In this document: piece by piece, positions 36,837 through 45,597 of the stretch | Position numbering within the stretch: position 1 is the first letter of the stretch | How the letters are laid out: each line of letters opens with the position of its first letter | Source: Woeseiaceae bacterium | GTDB lineage: Bacteria; Pseudomonadota; Gammaproteobacteria; Steroidobacterales; Woeseiaceae | NCBI GenBank assembly: GCA_028277185.1 | Contig: JANQGQ010000009.1 | Span: 1 to 64,000, forward strand | DNA length: 64,000 nt | Direction of reading: 5' to 3' | Notes under the pieces: model-generated | What the model was told of the DNA's origin: nothing | What the model saw: the letters and a program-made list of their open reading frames with translations, nothing else | Database searches by the model: none | Made by a program: the position numbers and the translations under genes

Positions 36837-37272
36837 GGTTTTCCTCTCTTGCTTCAATTTCCTGGCCGCACGCGCCACCGAGGCGCCCGGCGGACTCCGG
36901 CAGGGCGACGGAATTCGATAGTGGCGGGCCCCTGGCGATGTCTCCGGTCCGCTGGGATGCGGTCTTGAGTCCCTGCCGTCGATTTATCGGTATTCGGGCA
37001 GGCGGGGGGAGTTTACCAAAGCGCCGCCCCGGCGTGGCGCGACTTTGGTCGCAGACCGGGCAGCTTAGCGGTGTGAGAAGCGGTCCGACTGGCTAATGGC
37101 GCGCTACGGAGCTACTGCGGCGGCGCCGGAAAGCGGTCCGATCGGCTAGTGACGCGCTGCAGGGCTACCGCGGCGGCGCGAAAAAGCGGTTCGTTCGGCT
37201 GGGGGCGTGAGAAACGTGCCGGCGGTAGGGCCGGCACGGAGGTGCTGTGCAATCGATCGGGGAACCGGAATT
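36837..37272. other. gltA-rpmE intergenic region
   Basis: A gene-free stretch of about 430 bases. It contains the gltA upstream region (CCTGCC and GGCAGG arms around 36971-37001 form a loose dyad) and the tandem repeat described separately. No convincing ORF was found, and no sigma-70 pair could be fixed for gltA. Confidence 0.5.
37079..37201. repeat. Imperfect tandem repeat, ~52-bp unit, 2.4 copies
   Basis: Units start at 37079, 37131 and 37184 with AAGCGGTCCGA, AAGCGGTCCGA and AAGCGGTTCGT. Each continues with a CTGGCTAATGGCGCGCT-like, a GCTAC-like and a GCGGCGGCGC segment. Periods are 52 and 53 bases; the third copy is cut short. It lies downstream of rpmE and upstream of gltA, both on the minus strand. 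Confidence 0.75.
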
Positions 37273-37479
37273 CTAGCCGGCCATGCCGTATTTCTTGCGG
37301 AACTTGTCCACGCGACCGCCGGTGTCGACGATCTTCTGTTTGCCCGTGTAGAACGGATGGCAGGCCGAGCAGACTTCCACGGCGAGATCCTCGCCGAGCG
37401 TCGACCGCGTCATGAACTGGTTCCCGCAGCTGCAGGTCACCTTGATCTCGCTGTAGGCGGGGTGGATATCGGCTTTCAT
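37273..37479 (-). CDS. rpmE: 50S ribosomal protein L31, zinc-binding type
   Basis: RpmE (68 aa) is a component of the large subunit. [20 protein letters not shown] at the N terminus and [19 protein letters not shown] are diagnostic. Cys16, Cys18, Cys37 and Cys40 make it the C-plus, zinc-binding paralogue, which is normally replaced by the Cys-less RpmE2 under zinc limitation. ATG at 37479 with GGAG eight bases upstream. The longer open frame upstream is not used. Confidence 0.97.
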   Translation of the reverse strand: MKADIHPAYSEIKVTCSCGNQFMTRSTLGEDLAVEVCSACHPFYTGKQKIVDTGGRVDKFRKKYGMAG

Positions 37480-37520
37480 CGGAAGATCTCCAAACGGGGG
37501 CCGGGCAAAAAAGGCCGCGT

Positions 37521-37549
37521 AATATATCGGCAAGCGCCGGCGGCTGCAA
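37521..37549 (-). promoter_or_regulatory. Predicted rpmE promoter
   Basis: On the minus strand TTGCAG (37549-37544) and TATATT (37526-37521) are spaced by 17 bases, about 42 bases before the rpmE ATG. The -10 matches five of six consensus positions and stands out in GC-rich sequence; the -35 is weak. Confidence 0.55.
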
Positions 37550-37583
37550 GCGGTAATGCGGGCATCCGTCGGAGGTTTCAAGT

Positions 37584-37796
37584 TTATCCACAGAAGCTGT
37601 GGATAAGGTTGTGGAAGCTTTTTGAACGAGTGGCCTAAGGTGCGGATTTTCAAGCACCGTAATCAATATGTCTATTTTATGGCCATTTTATGAAATGAAA
37701 TAAAAACAATGGCTTGCAAAGGCTTTTCGATAACTGCACTGAAATGATACGGCGTTGGCCCTGCAAATACAGCAAACCGCCTGTGAGTGTGAATAA
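37584..37796. promoter_or_regulatory. DnaA-box cluster with AT-rich segment
   Basis: TTATCCACA (37584-37592) and its inverse TGTGGATAA (37598-37606) are two perfect DnaA boxes arranged as a 10-bp inverted repeat around AAG. TGTGAATAA (37788-37796) is a third site matching TTWTNCACA on the minus strand. Between them, about 37665-37710 is very AT-rich with the direct repeat ATTTTATG (37674 and 37685). This stretch is upstream of rpmE and downstream of hemW. It may be a DnaA-regulated site, a DnaA-titration locus or an origin-like element. The typical oriC neighbours are absent. Confidence 0.55.
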
Positions 37797-37864
37797 GTCA
37801 CTCGCCGCTTCGCGATCTGTCATCCTGCCGCAGGAATCGCGTATAGACACTTGATATACCGTAT

Positions 37865-39031
37865 TCAGCCGGCGCGATCTGGCAAAAACTCGGCCATCAG
37901 ATCGTTCAGCCGCGCCCAGCCTGCCGCGCTCGGCCGATAGACTTCTCCCGGTTCGCGACGCAGGAGTTTGCGGTCGGTGAGACGCTCGAGCGTCGGCCGA
38001 ACCCGATCCGAATCGAGCCCGGTCCGCGCCGCGAAATCGCTCAGCCTCACGCCGGCGGGCAGACGCAGGGCGTTCAGCATGTACTCGAAGCAGAGCTCTT
38101 TCGCGCTGACGGCCTCGAGCGCTACGGCGGTATCGCCGCGCTCCATCGCGCGCATATAGGCTTCCGGGTTTGCGACACGCGCATAGCGCCCGATGCCGTC
38201 CGCCTGCGTCAGCTTACCGTGGGCTCCGGCACCCGCCGCGAGGTAGTCGCCGAAGCTCCAGTAGTTGAGGTTGTGGCGGGATCGGTGCGCCGCGGCCCGC
38301 GACCAGGCGGACACCTCGTACCGGGTAAAACCCAGCCGGGCCAGCTCCGCCTCGCCGGCGTCCTGAATCGCGGCGGCCGCATCGTCGTCCGGCAGCCCGG
38401 CCGGCGGCCGCGCGTGAAACACCGTATTCGGCTCGAGCGTCAGGTGGTACCAGGAGATGTGCTCCGGTTCGAGATCTGCGGCGGCGCGAATGTCCTCAAG
38501 CGCCATTGCGACATCCTGACCCGGCAGCGCGTACATCAGGTCCAGATTGATGTTGTCGAACCCGGCGCGGCGCGCCTCGTCGACGCTCTGAGCGCTTGCT
38601 CCCGGCCCGTGCAGGCGCCCCAGTGCCTCCAGCATCTCCCCGGCGAACGACTGCGCGCCGATCGACAGCCGGTTGATCCCCGCGGCCCGGTAGCCCGCGA
38701 GGCGGCCGCACTCCAGCGTACCCGGGTTGGCCTCCATCGTGATCTCCACGTCGGCCACGAGTTCGAATCCTTCGCGAACGGCAGCGAGGATGGCGGCGAT
38801 CTCCCCGGGCGCGAACAGGCTCGGCGTTCCGCCGCCGAGGAACACGCTGACCAGCGCGCGACCGTCGGCCAGCGGCCCGATCGCCGCAAGATCCCGGCGG
38901 AGCGCATCGACGTACCGCCGCCTCGGGGGCGACGCGCCCGCCGTATACGAGTTGAAATCGCAGTACGGACATTTTTTCAGACACCACGGGAGGTGCAGGT
39001 AAAGCGACAGCGGAATCGCGGCCGTCCTCAT
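37865..39031 (-). CDS. hemW: Radical SAM heme chaperone HemW
   Basis: HemW (388 aa) is a HemN-like radical SAM protein that binds heme and delivers it to respiratory proteins; it lacks true coproporphyrinogen oxidase activity. The 4Fe-4S motif is PWCLKKCPYCDFNSY (CxxxCxxC) near residue 15, followed by SVFLGGGTPSLF and ITMEANPGTLE. The C-terminal HemN_C winged-helix part (YMLNALRLPAGVRLSDFAAR) is present. ATG at 39031 overlaps the rdgB stop by four bases. Last gene of stp-rph-rdgB-hemW. Confidence 0.95.
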   Translation of the reverse strand: MRTAAIPLSLYLHLPWCLKKCPYCDFNSYTAGASPPRRRYVDALRRDLAAIGPLADGRALVSVFLGGGTPSLFAPGEIAAILAAVREGFELVADVEITMEANPGTLECGRLAGYRAAGINRLSIGAQSFAGEMLEALGRLHGPGASAQSVDEARRAGFDNINLDLMYALPGQDVAMALEDIRAAADLEPEHISWYHLTLEPNTVFHARPPAGLPDDDAAAAIQDAGEAELARLGFTRYEVSAWSRAAAHRSRHNLNYWSFGDYLAAGAGAHGKLTQADGIGRYARVANPEAYMRAMERGDTAVALEAVSAKELCFEYMLNALRLPAGVRLSDFAARTGLDSDRVRPTLERLTDRKLLRREPGEVYRPSAAGWARLNDLMAEFLPDRAG

Positions 39032-39657
39032 CGCAACGCGTAACGCTGCCCGAGGGTCGCCAGGAGCGCCCGCAGCGCCTGCCCGCGGTGACTGCACGCG
39101 TTCTTGTCGGCGGCATCGAGTTCGGCCGCGCTCCTGCCGGCGACGGGATCGAAGAAGACCGGGTCGTAGCCGAAGCCGCTGCTGCCCTGCCGGGCCTCGA
39201 GAATCCGCCCCCGCCATTCGCCCTCGCCGATCAGCGGCGGATGCTGCGCCGGATCGAGGGCCGGGTCCACGAAACTCGCAACGCAGCGAAACGCCGCCGC
39301 CCGCCGCCCGGGCGGAACGCCTTCGAGCGCACCGAGCAGCTTGTCTACGTTGTCGGCATCGCTGGCATCGGGACCGGCATAACGCGCCGATCTGACGCCG
39401 GGATCGCCCCCGAGCGCCTCGACGACGAGTCCGGAATCGTCGGCGAGAGCCGGTAAGCCCGTCGCCGCGGCCGCATGCCGCGACTTGATCAGCGAGTTCT
39501 CGCGGAACGTCGTGCCGGTCTCTGCAGCTTCGATCACACCGAACTCCGACTGGGGCAGCACCTCGATGTCGTGTGCCGCGAGAAGTCGCCGGACCTCCCG
39601 AAGCTTGCCGCGATTGCCGCTGGCAAAGACGATCCTGGCCGGAAAGCCCGCGTCCAA
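39028..39657 (-). CDS. rdgB: dITP/XTP pyrophosphatase
   Basis: RdgB (209 aa) removes deaminated purine triphosphates (dITP, XTP) to prevent mutagenic incorporation. SGNRGKLREVRRLL at the N terminus, ADDSGLVVEALGGDPGVRSA (metal-binding Asp) and SSGFGYDPVFF are diagnostic, as is the C-terminal SHRGQALR. The start is TTG at 39657, three bases after the rph stop. Family-typical length. Confidence 0.96.
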   Translation of the reverse strand: MDAGFPARIVFASGNRGKLREVRRLLAAHDIEVLPQSEFGVIEAAETGTTFRENSLIKSRHAAAATGLPALADDSGLVVEALGGDPGVRSARYAGPDASDADNVDKLLGALEGVPPGRRAAAFRCVASFVDPALDPAQHPPLIGEGEWRGRILEARQGSSGFGYDPVFFDPVAGRSAAELDAADKNACSHRGQALRALLATLGQRYALR

Positions 39658-39660
39658 CGC

Positions 39661-40383
39661 TCAGCCCGGCTGCGGCAATACGGCGTTCTGCGCGTGCACG
39701 ATCGTATCGATCCCGCCGCGCGCCAGTTCGAGCATGGCGTCGAACTCGTCGCCGGAAAACGCGTGGCCCTCGGCCGTTCCCTGGACTTCGACGAAGCGGC
39801 CGCCGGCGTTCATGACGATGTTCATGTCGGTCTCCGCCTCGGAATCCTCGGCGTAGTCCAGATCGAGCACGGGCATTCCCTGGAAGATGCCGACGGAGAC
39901 GGCCGCGATCTGGCCGTGAAGCGGAGCCTTTTTCAGCCTCGCCGAGCGTTTGAGCGCCGCGAGCGCGATCGCCAGCGCCACCCAGGCGCCGCTGATCGCG
40001 GCGGTGCGCGTGCCGCCGTCGGCCTGCAGTACGTCACAGTCGAGCGTCACCGTGCGCTCGCCCAGCGCCTCGAGATCGACTACGGCACGCAGACTGCGGC
40101 CGATGAGTCGCGATATCTCCTGGGTTCTGCCGCTCTGCTTGCCGCGCGCGGCCTCACGGGGCGATCGTGTGTGCGTGGAGCGCGGCAACATGCCGTACTC
40201 GCCGGTCACCCAGCCGCTGCCCTTACCGCGCAGCCAGGGCGGCACGCGATCCTCGACGCTGGCCGTGCAGAGCACCCGCGTGTCGCCGAACTCGGCAAGC
40301 ACGCTGCCTTCCGCATGCCGCGTGTAGCCGGGCGTGAACCGGATCGTTCGAAGCTCGGCGGCTTCGCGGCCGCTGGGTCGCAT
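39661..40383 (-). CDS. rph: Ribonuclease PH
   Basis: RNase PH (240 aa) is a phosphorolytic 3' exoribonuclease that trims tRNA precursors and structured RNA as a hexamer. [20 protein letters not shown] opens the protein, with [53 protein letters not shown] (phosphate-binding Arg) and [20 protein letters not shown] following. ATG at 40383 has AGGAG seven bases upstream. Second gene of its operon. Confidence 0.98.
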   Translation of the reverse strand: MRPSGREAAELRTIRFTPGYTRHAEGSVLAEFGDTRVLCTASVEDRVPPWLRGKGSGWVTGEYGMLPRSTHTRSPREAARGKQSGRTQEISRLIGRSLRAVVDLEALGERTVTLDCDVLQADGGTRTAAISGAWVALAIALAALKRSARLKKAPLHGQIAAVSVGIFQGMPVLDLDYAEDSEAETDMNIVMNAGGRFVEVQGTAEGHAFSGDEFDAMLELARGGIDTIVHAQNAVLPQPG

Positions 40384-40421
40384 GCCGGATCTCCTGAGGT
40401 GAGTTGGAACGGAGGGCCCGA

Positions 40422-41168
40422 TCAGTCGTCGAGCCAGCGTACGGCGGTGCCGGTCGTATTGTCGCTGTAGGGCGAGTTGGCATTCAACGCCCGAATGCTC
40501 AAGGCTTTGAGGTTTTCGGCGAGATTGTCTTCGCCCGGCGCCGCGATTGTTGCCATGATCTCGTCGTTGAGCCCGGACCAGAGGCCGTCGGTGCACGCCA
40601 TGAGGACGTCGCCTCGCACGAGCCGGGTCATCGACGTGATGCTCATGTCCGGCACCGGTGCGTCGCCGCCTATGCAGCATTCCACGAAGTTGCGCATGGG
40701 GTGGTCGAGCGCCTCCTCTTCGGAGATCGCTCCTTCCTGAATCAGGATCTCCACGTGGCTGTGATCACGCGACCGGCTCAAGACCCGGCCGTCACGAACG
40801 TGGTAGATGCGGCTGTCCCCGATATGCGCCCACCACGCACCGGACTCCTGAATCAGGCACACGGCGCAGGTCGCGCGCGGACGAAAATCGACGGCAAGCT
40901 GCGAACCGAGCTCCACCACGGCATCGTGCGCCCGGGCCAGCGCGAGATACAGGAAGCCCTGCGGATCGAAGACCGGCAGCTTCGAGCCCATGAAGAGATC
41001 CTGGACGATACGGATTCCGGTTTCCGCCGCCAGCGCCCCGTCCGAATGCCCCCCCATGCCGTCGAACACGAGCATCATGGCGGCGCTGTCGGCGACGACC
41101 ACGGCCGCCCGGTCCTGATTGTCGGAACGGTCACCGAGCGCGGATACCTTGGCGTATTCGAGATTCAA
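40422..41168 (-). CDS. PP2C-family serine/threonine protein phosphatase
   Basis: A 248-residue cytoplasmic PPM phosphatase. Motifs in order: [10 protein letters not shown] (first metal Asp), [63 protein letters not shown], and [12 protein letters not shown] near the end (final metal Asp, DN). The start is TTG at 41168 ([17 protein letters not shown]) with GGAG eight bases upstream; no ATG fits. Similar Stp proteins accompany rph/yicC in gammaproteobacteria. No Hanks-type kinase is encoded in the window. First gene of the operon with rph, rdgB and hemW, divergent from yicC. Confidence 0.9.
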   Translation of the reverse strand: MNLEYAKVSALGDRSDNQDRAAVVVADSAAMMLVFDGMGGHSDGALAAETGIRIVQDLFMGSKLPVFDPQGFLYLALARAHDAVVELGSQLAVDFRPRATCAVCLIQESGAWWAHIGDSRIYHVRDGRVLSRSRDHSHVEILIQEGAISEEEALDHPMRNFVECCIGGDAPVPDMSITSMTRLVRGDVLMACTDGLWSGLNDEIMATIAAPGEDNLAENLKALSIRALNANSPYSDNTTGTAVRWLDD

Positions 41169-41364
41169 GCGCGGATCTCCAGACCGGCCGGGGCCTGGCA
41201 AGGAATGCGGGTCATGGGCGGTCTCGCGTGCGATTCGAATCTTCTTGCTATCGGAAGCCCTCGGCGTCGCTGGCGGCATCGTACGGGCTGGCAGTAGAAT
41301 GATTCTGCCTGCCTCCCTGGCCGCGAAGCGTGACCGATGCGGCAGATCCGGAGACGAAACCGCA

Positions 41365-42231
41365 ATGTTACACAGTATGACGGGCTTCGCGCGAGCGTCG
41401 CTCGAGACCGAACTCGGCGCGCTCACCTGGGAAGTCAAGGCCGTCAATCATCGCTACCTCGACGTGCAGTTCCGTCTCCCGGAAGAGCTGCGCGGCGCGG
41501 AGGCGCAATTTCGACAGCAGGCCGGTGAGCAGCTGAGGCGCGGCAAGATCGACTGCGGCCTGAGCTTTCGCCGCGCGGGCGGCGCGGAAGGCCAGCTCGA
41601 ACTCAATCGCGAGCTGGTGCTGGCGCTGACCGACAGGCTCGAGGAGCTTCGCAGTTTCAGCCACGACTACGGGCCGGTAAACCCGGTCGATATCCTCCGT
41701 TGGCCGGGCGTCGTCTGCACCCGCGAGATCGACGTCGAGCCGCTGCTGGCGGCGGCGGTGGCGTTGTTCGGACAGGCGCTGGACGCGTTGACCGCGATGC
41801 GCCGGAGCGAGGGCGAACGGATTCGCAGCATGCTCGAGGCCCGCTGCGACGACATCCTGCGCATCGCCGGCGCGATTCGCAGACGCCTGCCGGAGATCAT
41901 GGACGCCGTGCGCTCGAGGCAGCGCGAGCGGCTGGCCCAGCTCAATGTCGAGGCCGATCCCGCGCGCCTCGAAACCGAGCTTGCGCTGATCGCGCAAAAA
42001 CTCGACGTCGACGAGGAACTCGATCGGCTCGGGAGTCACGTCACGGAAATCCGCGATGCCCTCGGCCGCGACGAGGCCGTTGGCCGTCGACTCGACTTTC
42101 TGATGCAGGAACTCAATCGCGAGGCAAACACGCTGGCATCGAAGTCCGCGGACACGGAGACGACGCGGGCAGCCGTCGAACTGAAAGTGCTCATCGAGCA
42201 GATGCGTGAACAGATCCAGAATGTCGAATAG
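41365..42231 (+). CDS. yicC: YicC-family endoribonuclease
   Basis: YicC (288 aa), starting MLHSMTGFARASLETELGAL, matches the YicC N-terminal domain (WEVKAVNHRYLDVQFRLPEE) and the C-terminal DUF1732 domain (ELDRLGSHVTEIRDAL, then GRRLDFLMQELNREANTLAS and KVLIEQMREQIQNVE). E. coli YicC is an RNase that promotes decay of the small RNA RyhB and affects stationary-phase fitness. ATG at 41365 with GGAG ten bases upstream. It overlaps gmk by 11 bases, forming yicC-gmk-rpoZ-spoT. Confidence 0.95.
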   Translation: MLHSMTGFARASLETELGALTWEVKAVNHRYLDVQFRLPEELRGAEAQFRQQAGEQLRRGKIDCGLSFRRAGGAEGQLELNRELVLALTDRLEELRSFSHDYGPVNPVDILRWPGVVCTREIDVEPLLAAAVALFGQALDALTAMRRSEGERIRSMLEARCDDILRIAGAIRRRLPEIMDAVRSRQRERLAQLNVEADPARLETELALIAQKLDVDEELDRLGSHVTEIRDALGRDEAVGRRLDFLMQELNREANTLASKSADTETTRAAVELKVLIEQMREQIQNVE

Positions 42232-42871
42232 AAGCTCAGAACACGCCGACCGGGAACCGGCGCCGCGCCTGTTCGTGCTTGCCGCACCGTCGGGAGCCGG
42301 CAAGACCACGCTGGTGCACGCCCTCACCACGCGGCACCCGGACCTGCGCTTTTCCATTTCCTACACGACCCGGCCGAAGCGCCGCAACGAGGCCAACGGC
42401 GTCGACTACCTGTTCGTCGACGAAGAGGAATTCATGGCGCTCCGCGCGGCCGGCAAGCTGCTCGAATCGGCCGAGGTGTTCGACAACCACTACGGCACGA
42501 GTCGCGAACAGGTGGACGATCATCTCGCCAATGGCCACAACGTCATCCTCGAGATCGACTGGCAGGGCGCCCGGCAGGTTCGCGAATCGATGCCCGGGGC
42601 GCGCTCGGTCTTCATCCTGCCGCCGTCGCGCCGCGAGCTGGAGCGGCGCTTGAGGGACCGGCGGACCGACAGCGACGCCGTGATCGACCGGCGGCTGGCC
42701 GACGCGGTCTCGGACATGTCGCACTGGGACGAATTCGACTACGTCATCATCAACGACGATCTGGACACGGCCGTCGCCGACATCGAGTCCGTCCTCGCCG
42801 GGGCCGGAGCCGCGCACGCGACCGACAACCCGGCGCTCAAGCGTCGCGTCGCGGACATCGTCGGCATATAA
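42221..42871 (+). CDS. gmk: Guanylate kinase
   Basis: Gmk (216 aa) phosphorylates GMP to GDP. P-loop APSGAGKTTL near residue 25, GMP-binding SISYTTRPKRRNEANGVDY, and EIDWQGARQVRE with the lid RRELERRLRDRRTDS are intact. ATG at 42221 lies inside the end of yicC. Physiologically linked to SpoT, encoded downstream, because (p)ppGpp inhibits guanylate kinase in many bacteria and is made from GDP/GTP. Confidence 0.97.
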   Translation: MSNRSSEHADREPAPRLFVLAAPSGAGKTTLVHALTTRHPDLRFSISYTTRPKRRNEANGVDYLFVDEEEFMALRAAGKLLESAEVFDNHYGTSREQVDDHLANGHNVILEIDWQGARQVRESMPGARSVFILPPSRRELERRLRDRRTDSDAVIDRRLADAVSDMSHWDEFDYVIINDDLDTAVADIESVLAGAGAAHATDNPALKRRVADIVGI

Positions 42872-42914
42872 CCATTTGGAATAAGCGGTGGTGGCGCCGC
42901 CGGGTCGGTCGTAA

Positions 42915-42969
42915 GGTGTCAGGCACCTTTTCGGGCACCTTTTCGGAAACCGAAAAGGTGCCTGACACC
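42915..42969. repeat. Inverted repeat of the GGTGTCAGGCACC type with internal tandem unit
   Basis: GGTGTCAGGCACCTTTTCGG (42915-42934) pairs perfectly with 42950-42969. The segment GGCACCTTTTCG is duplicated in tandem (42922-42933 and 42934-42945), so the right arm can pair with either copy: 20 bp with a long loop, or 13 bp with loop AAA. It lies between gmk and rpoZ, 16 bases before the rpoZ ATG. Palindromes of this kind recur in many proteobacterial genomes, often as REP-like units, but I see no other copy or a REP transposase in this window. Confidence 0.8.
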
Positions 42970-42985
42970 GATAGAGAGACGACTC

Positions 42986-43276
42986 ATGGCCCGAATTACC
43001 GTCGAGGATTGCCTCGACAACATCGACAATATCTTCGAGATGGTGCTCGTCGCCGCAAAGCGCGCGCGCCGGCTTGCGCACGGCGCCGAGCCGATGGTCG
43101 AACTCGAAAACGACAAACCGACCGTCGTCGCGCTCCGGGAGATCGCCGACGGACTCGTCACGCCCGCGATTCTCGACGAAATCGAGCAACCTGCCGCCGA
43201 CGAGCTGCTGGCGGCCGAGGCGGGCAACGGCGACGACCTGCTGCCGCCGCTCAGAGGCATTTCCATAGGCGACTGA
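42986..43276 (+). CDS. rpoZ: RNA polymerase omega subunit
   Basis: RpoZ (96 aa) begins [20 protein letters not shown] and has the conserved [15 protein letters not shown] and [15 protein letters not shown] segments. It helps assemble the beta' subunit and forms part of ppGpp site 1 in proteobacteria. ATG 42986 with a GAGAG ribosome site. The inverted repeat at 42915-42969 sits in its leader. Confidence 0.96.
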   Translation: MARITVEDCLDNIDNIFEMVLVAAKRARRLAHGAEPMVELENDKPTVVALREIADGLVTPAILDEIEQPAADELLAAEAGNGDDLLPPLRGISIGD

Positions 43277-43407
43277 GTCCATCGGCCGCGGCGCCGTCGC
43301 AGCGGCGGCCGGGGCCGGCTTGAAAAGCCCCCGCCTGAGCCCAATCCGCATTAGGTACGGCGGTCTTGCGTATAGCTGCCGCCCGCGAAATCGTGGATTA
43401 TTGGGAC

Positions 43408-45564
43408 ATGGGCTACGCCGCGAATCTGTTGTCGAAACTGCCGCCCGCTCTCGGCGGGGACAACGGACTGCGCGCGCTTCTCGAGGACGCCGGGACCTAT
43501 CTGCCCGCCGGGCAGATCGACACCGTGGCGCGGGCCTACACGTTCGGCGCCCGCGCCCATGAAGGGCAGACCCGCAAAACCGGACAGCCCTACATAACGC
43601 ATCCCGTCGCGGTAGCGCACGAACTCGCGCGCATGCATCTGGATGTCGAGGCCATCGTCGCGGCGATCCTCCACGACGTCGTCGAGGACACCGAAAGTAC
43701 GCTCGACGACGTCAGGAGCGCGTTCGGCGACGACGTGGCCGCGCTCGTGGACGGCGTCAGCAAGCTCGACCAGATCGAGTTTCGCAGCCGGGCGGAAGCG
43801 CAGGCCGAGAGCTTTCGCAAGATGATGCTGGCGATGATCGAGGACATCCGCGTCATCCTCGTGAAGCTTGCGGATCGCCTGCACAACATGCAGACCATGG
43901 GCGCGATGCCTGCCGAGAAGCAGCGGCGTATCGCCCGCGAGACGCTCGACATCTATGCGCCGATCGCCAACCGTCTCGGCATCAACCGCTTCAAGGTCGA
44001 ACTCGAGGATCTGGGTTTCCGTTATCTCTACCCGATGCGTTACCGGGTGATCGAGAGGGCGCTGAAGCGCAGCAAGGGCAGCCAGCGGCAGATCGTCAGG
44101 AAGATATCCGAAGAGATCGGGCGCGCGCTTGCCGAGGAGAGCATCGAAGGCGAGATCATCGGCCGTGAGAAGCATCTGTACAGCGTCTATCGGAAGATGG
44201 CCGAGAAGAAGCGGCTCCTGTCGGACGTCGTCGACGTCTACGGATTCCGCATCGTGGTCGACGACGTGTCGGACTGCTATCGGGTGCTCGGCCTCGTGCA
44301 CGGCCTTTACAAGCCCATGCCCGGCCGCTTCAAGGACTACATCGCAATTCCCCGCGTCAACGGCTACCAGTCGCTGCACACGACGCTGTTCGGGCCCAAG
44401 GGGCTGCCGCTCGAAGTGCAGATTCGCACGCGACAGATGCACCAGGTGGCCGAATCGGGGGTCGCCTCGCACTGGCAGTACAAGGCCGAGGATCCGATCG
44501 ACGCGTCGCCGCAGCGGCGGGCCCGCGAGTGGCTGTCGCGGCTCGAGGAGCTGAAGGCGGAGGACTCGTCCGAGGAGTTCCTCGAGACCGTCAAGGTCGA
44601 CCTGTTTCCGGACAAGATCTACGTCTTCACGCCGAAGGGCGACATCATGCCGTTGCCGAAGGGCGCCACGACCGTCGATTTTGCCTATGCCGTGCACACG
44701 GATATCGGCGACCGCTGCGTCGCCGCGAAAATCGACCGCGCCCTCGTACCCTTGAGGACCGTCCTCGAGAACGGCCAGACCGTCGAGATCATCACCAGCA
44801 AGGGCGCCAAGCCGAACCCCAACTGGCTCGACTTCGTGCGCTCGGCAAAGGCGCGCACGGCAATCCGCCAGCACATGCGCAACCTGCGGACCAACGAGTC
44901 CGTCGATCTCGGCAAGCGCCTGCTCGACCGTTCGCTCAAGGACCTGGGCTCGTCGCTCAGAAAGGTCGGCAAGGTGCGCATGCACGAAGCGCTCGACGAG
45001 CTGGGACTCAACAACACGGCCGAGCTGTTCGAGCAGCTCGGTCTCGGCGAGCGCCTCGCGCCGCTCACGGCGCGCCTGTTGGTCGGCGGCGAACAGGAGG
45101 AGGACGCAAAGGGCGAACCGGCGAGTCTCGTGATTGCGGGCACCGAAGGCATGGTCGTGAGTTACGCGAAGTGCTGCTACCCGATACCCGGCGACGACGT
45201 GATGGGCTATCTGAGCTCCGGTCGCGGCATCGTCGTTCATCGCACCCGCTGCGGGAACCTGATCAACTTTCGCAAGCAGCCCGAGAAATGGCTGGCCGTT
45301 TCCTGGGAAAAGGACGTCGATCGCGACTTCTACACGCAGATACAGGCCGATACTCTGAACAAACCGGGTGTGCTTGCCGAGGTGGCGGCGACCATTGCGG
45401 ACTGCGGCTCGAACATCGAGCAGGTGGAGGTGATGGGCCGCCACGAGGACGGCTCGGTCCTCACGTTCCTTCTGCAGGTGAGAGACCGCACGCATCTTGC
45501 CGGTATCATGCGCAACGTTCGCAATATGCCGAACGTCATTCGGGTCAGCCGCCCCTGCGCGTGA
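43408..45564 (+). CDS. spoT: Bifunctional (p)ppGpp synthetase/hydrolase
   Basis: SpoT (718 aa) is a long RSH protein. The HD hydrolase domain has HEGQTRKTGQPYITHPVAVA and ILHDVVEDTE (HDxxED intact, so hydrolase competent). The synthetase domain has YSVYRKM, DVYGFRIVVDD, RFKDYIAIPRVNGYQSLHTT and EVQIRTRQMH. Then TGS (about 395-455, IYVFTPKGDIMPLPKGATTV), helical, zinc-finger-like (YAKCCYPIPGDD) and ACT domains. ATG 43408 was chosen; the frame is open to TTG 43366. Adjacent rpoZ supplies the polymerase subunit that binds ppGpp. No relA is seen in the window. Confidence 0.96.
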   Translation: MGYAANLLSKLPPALGGDNGLRALLEDAGTYLPAGQIDTVARAYTFGARAHEGQTRKTGQPYITHPVAVAHELARMHLDVEAIVAAILHDVVEDTESTLDDVRSAFGDDVAALVDGVSKLDQIEFRSRAEAQAESFRKMMLAMIEDIRVILVKLADRLHNMQTMGAMPAEKQRRIARETLDIYAPIANRLGINRFKVELEDLGFRYLYPMRYRVIERALKRSKGSQRQIVRKISEEIGRALAEESIEGEIIGREKHLYSVYRKMAEKKRLLSDVVDVYGFRIVVDDVSDCYRVLGLVHGLYKPMPGRFKDYIAIPRVNGYQSLHTTLFGPKGLPLEVQIRTRQMHQVAESGVASHWQYKAEDPIDASPQRRAREWLSRLEELKAEDSSEEFLETVKVDLFPDKIYVFTPKGDIMPLPKGATTVDFAYAVHTDIGDRCVAAKIDRALVPLRTVLENGQTVEIITSKGAKPNPNWLDFVRSAKARTAIRQHMRNLRTNESVDLGKRLLDRSLKDLGSSLRKVGKVRMHEALDELGLNNTAELFEQLGLGERLAPLTARLLVGGEQEEDAKGEPASLVIAGTEGMVVSYAKCCYPIPGDDVMGYLSSGRGIVVHRTRCGNLINFRKQPEKWLAVSWEKDVDRDFYTQIQADTLNKPGVLAEVAATIADCGSNIEQVEVMGRHEDGSVLTFLLQVRDRTHLAGIMRNVRNMPNVIRVSRPCA

Positions 45565-45597
45565 CCCAGGCCCTAAAACCCCGGACAGGACTTGAGC

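Noticed and set aside
37584..37796. Calling the DnaA-box region the chromosomal origin
   Set aside because: Only three boxes and none of the usual oriC neighbours. I report it as a DnaA-box cluster and leave the origin question open.
43351..45495. 714-codon minus-strand frame opposite spoT
   Set aside because: Shadow frame. SpoT on the plus strand has all catalytic motifs in order.
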